Program-made: the position numbers and the translations under genes
The notes under the pieces: model-generated
What the model was told of the DNA's origin: nothing
The model's database searches: none
Seen by the model: only the letters and a program-made list of their open reading frames with translations
IMG/VR virus record: IMGVR_UViG_3300042451_001259
Span: 1-38,872 of that record
DNA from: a virus
Length of the DNA: 38,872 bases
Direction: 5' to 3' (one strand)
In this document: positions 38,024 through 38,872 of the stretch, in pieces
How positions within the stretch are numbered: the stretch's first letter is position 1
How the letters are laid out: each line of letters begins with the position of its first letter

Positions 38024-38310
38024 GTTTGTGGAAGAATCTCCGTCACACTGTTGGACAGGTATGACATATTACTGGGATATTGAAGATAGAGTCTGAAGAA
38101 ATTTATAACGATCACCGGTATTACATTACTGGGATATGTGAAGAAAACTACGAGTCGTGGGACCATCATGGACGTAAATCAATTACTGGGTAATACATCC
38201 CAGTAAAATCGTTTTCACCTCTTGAGGAATTCTTCATCTTCATTTCCCCAGTAATACATTATCCCCCGTTTACCGGTTAATAAATTTTTAGAAAAGATTA
38301 ACATTTTTAT

Positions 38311-38341
38311 TTTGTATATAATGGAATTAGTGTTATATTTG
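38311..38341 (+). promoter_or_regulatory. Host-type promoter of the gene at 38364
   Basis: TTTG (38311-38314), 19-base spacer, TATATTTG (38334-38341), followed by GTGAACACTAAAACAC as leader. Confidence 0.68.
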
Positions 38342-38363
38342 TGAACACTAAAACACAAAACAA

Positions 38364-38872
38364 ATGGAAACATTAAAAAGAAAGGTTGGTCGACCTCGTA
38401 AAGACGAAACGACAACATTAAGAAATTTCGAAAATGAAATCTTAATGACAAAGGAAAAAATCAAAGAATTGGAGAACAAGTACTACCAAAGTGAAACCTC
38501 TTTCGTTAGTAGAGTGGATAAAATCAAGGATAGTATGTATAGTGATTATATGATGAGGAGAAGAATCTACGAGGAAGAAGTGGAAAGATTAACTAAAAAG
38601 ATTGTTAAGAAGGACACTAAAAAATTCGTTGAAGGTCAAATCGTGGTTAGAAAACATTGGAACAATGAGAATATCTTTGTTCTAATTACCAAAGTGTATG
38701 AAATGGATATGAAAGATAATTGGTGGGGAGATTGTGGTGGATTTAAATTCTGTACTATTGGTGTGAGTGGGGTTGGTACCAAGTCGGGTAATCAATGGTT
38801 TAATACCGAAGAAAGTAGGAATGTTGAAATCGTTTGTGATACACGAAACTTTGTTAAACTTTGTGAGAAGTA
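38364..38872 (+). CDS. AT-hook/coiled-coil protein, no stop inside the window
   Basis: 169 codons are visible and the last two bases are TA, so the stop may fall just past the edge. Residues 5-14 (KRKVGRPRKD) are an AT-hook core (GRP flanked by basic residues) that binds the minor groove of AT-rich DNA. Residues about 20-90 are a charged coiled coil (EILMTKEKIKELENKYYQ, RRRIYEEEVERLTKKIVKKD). The C-terminal part (about 95-169) is a beta-rich fold with NWWGDCGGFKFCTIGVSG. Probably a small DNA-binding regulator or nucleoid-type protein made early. It has its own host-type promoter. Confidence 0.7.
   Translation, partial: METLKRKVGRPRKDETTTLRNFENEILMTKEKIKELENKYYQSETSFVSRVDKIKDSMYSDYMMRRRIYEEEVERLTKKIVKKDTKKFVEGQIVVRKHWNNENIFVLITKVYEMDMKDNWWGDCGGFKFCTIGVSGVGTKSGNQWFNTEESRNVEIVCDTRNFVKLCEK

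Larger units (their letters stand above)
36718..38255. repeat. Dispersed TTACTGGG/CCCAGTAA repeats
   Basis: Copies in the CCCAGTAA direction at 36718, 37231, 37278, 37359, 37444, 38199 and 38247. Copies in the TTACTGGG direction at 37055, 37109, 37165, 37502, 38069, 38126 and 38183. Two variants CCCAGGAA at 37180 and 37517. Most share flanking A/T bases (ATTACTGGG(G) or (C)CCCAGTAAT). Pairs such as 37165-37188 and 37502-37525 form hairpins with arms of 5-6 bases. None falls inside the genes at 36833, 37625 or 38364. I noticed no full copy elsewhere in the window. Confidence 0.85.
37964..38363. other. Intergenic region with terminator and five repeat copies
   Basis: Contains the terminator at 37992-38023, three ATTACTGGG copies exactly 57 bases apart (38068, 38125, 38182), two copies in the opposite direction (38199, 38246) and the promoter of the gene at 38364. 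No gene was seen; a short open frame across the 57-base repeats has no ATG start. Confidence 0.55.

Noticed and set aside
38077-38193. Short open frame across the 57-base-spaced repeats
   Set aside because: It reads as plausible protein for about 37 codons but has only a TTG start and is probably a by-product of a 57-base (19-codon) period.
38068-38255. CRISPR-like array
   Set aside because: The repeated unit is only 8-10 bases, in both orientations, without full-length repeats or cas genes.

Overview
The window reads as part of the genome of a large tailed phage (T4-like, myovirus-type biology) that infects a member of the Bacteroidota, most likely a flavobacterium. The evidence is: AT-rich DNA with tightly packed genes on both strands; almost no Shine-Dalgarno sequences before starts; host-type promoters of the Bacteroidota form TTTG-N19/20-TAnnTTTG; short lipoproteins; a phage-type endolysin; a tmRNA gene; and many proteins with short N-terminal peptides that look like capsid-targeting sequences. 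No capsid, portal or polymerase gene lies in the window, so the phage assignment is an inference from these signs. No replication gene, CRISPR array, transposase or complete tRNA gene was seen.

Layout. 1-300: noncoding end of an unknown transcript with a terminator. 301-2000: metallophosphoesterase, a small glycosyltransferase and a lysine-rich protein. 2073-2469: tmRNA. 2627-6586 (minus): four putative virion proteins with cleavable N-termini. 6668-8772: a lipoprotein, a zincin and small unknowns. 8780-17589 (minus): a ten-gene glycosyltransferase/methyltransferase operon. 17699-22825: small genes, a nucleotide-modification-associated (DUF1599/Nmad1-like) protein, a P-loop kinase, a secreted ββα-metal nuclease, a membrane coiled-coil protein, a LysM protein and a GIY-YIG protein. 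22826-31431: more tagged proteins plus the endolysin (peptidoglycan-binding domain + GH19). 31455-36394 (minus): a tagged nuclease, a lipase operon, a FeoA-like protein and a tagged membrane-active protein. 36395-38872: a distinct control-like region with GC-rich blocks, at least 14 copies of TTACTGGG/CCCAGTAA in intergenic DNA, three near-identical host-type promoters and small plus-strand genes; the last gene has no stop inside the window.

The main system proposed is a virion cargo set. Seventeen proteins start with one of four related types of peptide of roughly 9-36 residues, most ending at a site of the form (I/L/V)-x-E followed mainly by Q, G, S or N. This resembles the T4 capsid-targeting sequences removed by the prohead protease (cleavage after I/L-x-E). 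Behind the tags lie a GIY-YIG nuclease fused to a kinase-like domain, a zinc-repeat PD-(D/E)xK nuclease, a zincin, a zinc-ribbon protein, LysM, OmpA-like and peptidoglycan-binding domains, and hydrophobic pore-like proteins. Every tagged gene lies in a transcription unit headed by the box TATTTATA, which sits 10-15 or 23-27 bases before the start codon. The endolysin also has this box. Genes outside the set mostly carry the host-type TAnnTTTG element or neither. I read TATTTATA as the phage late promoter, probably giving leaderless or nearly leaderless mRNAs, but this is inference from sequence alone.
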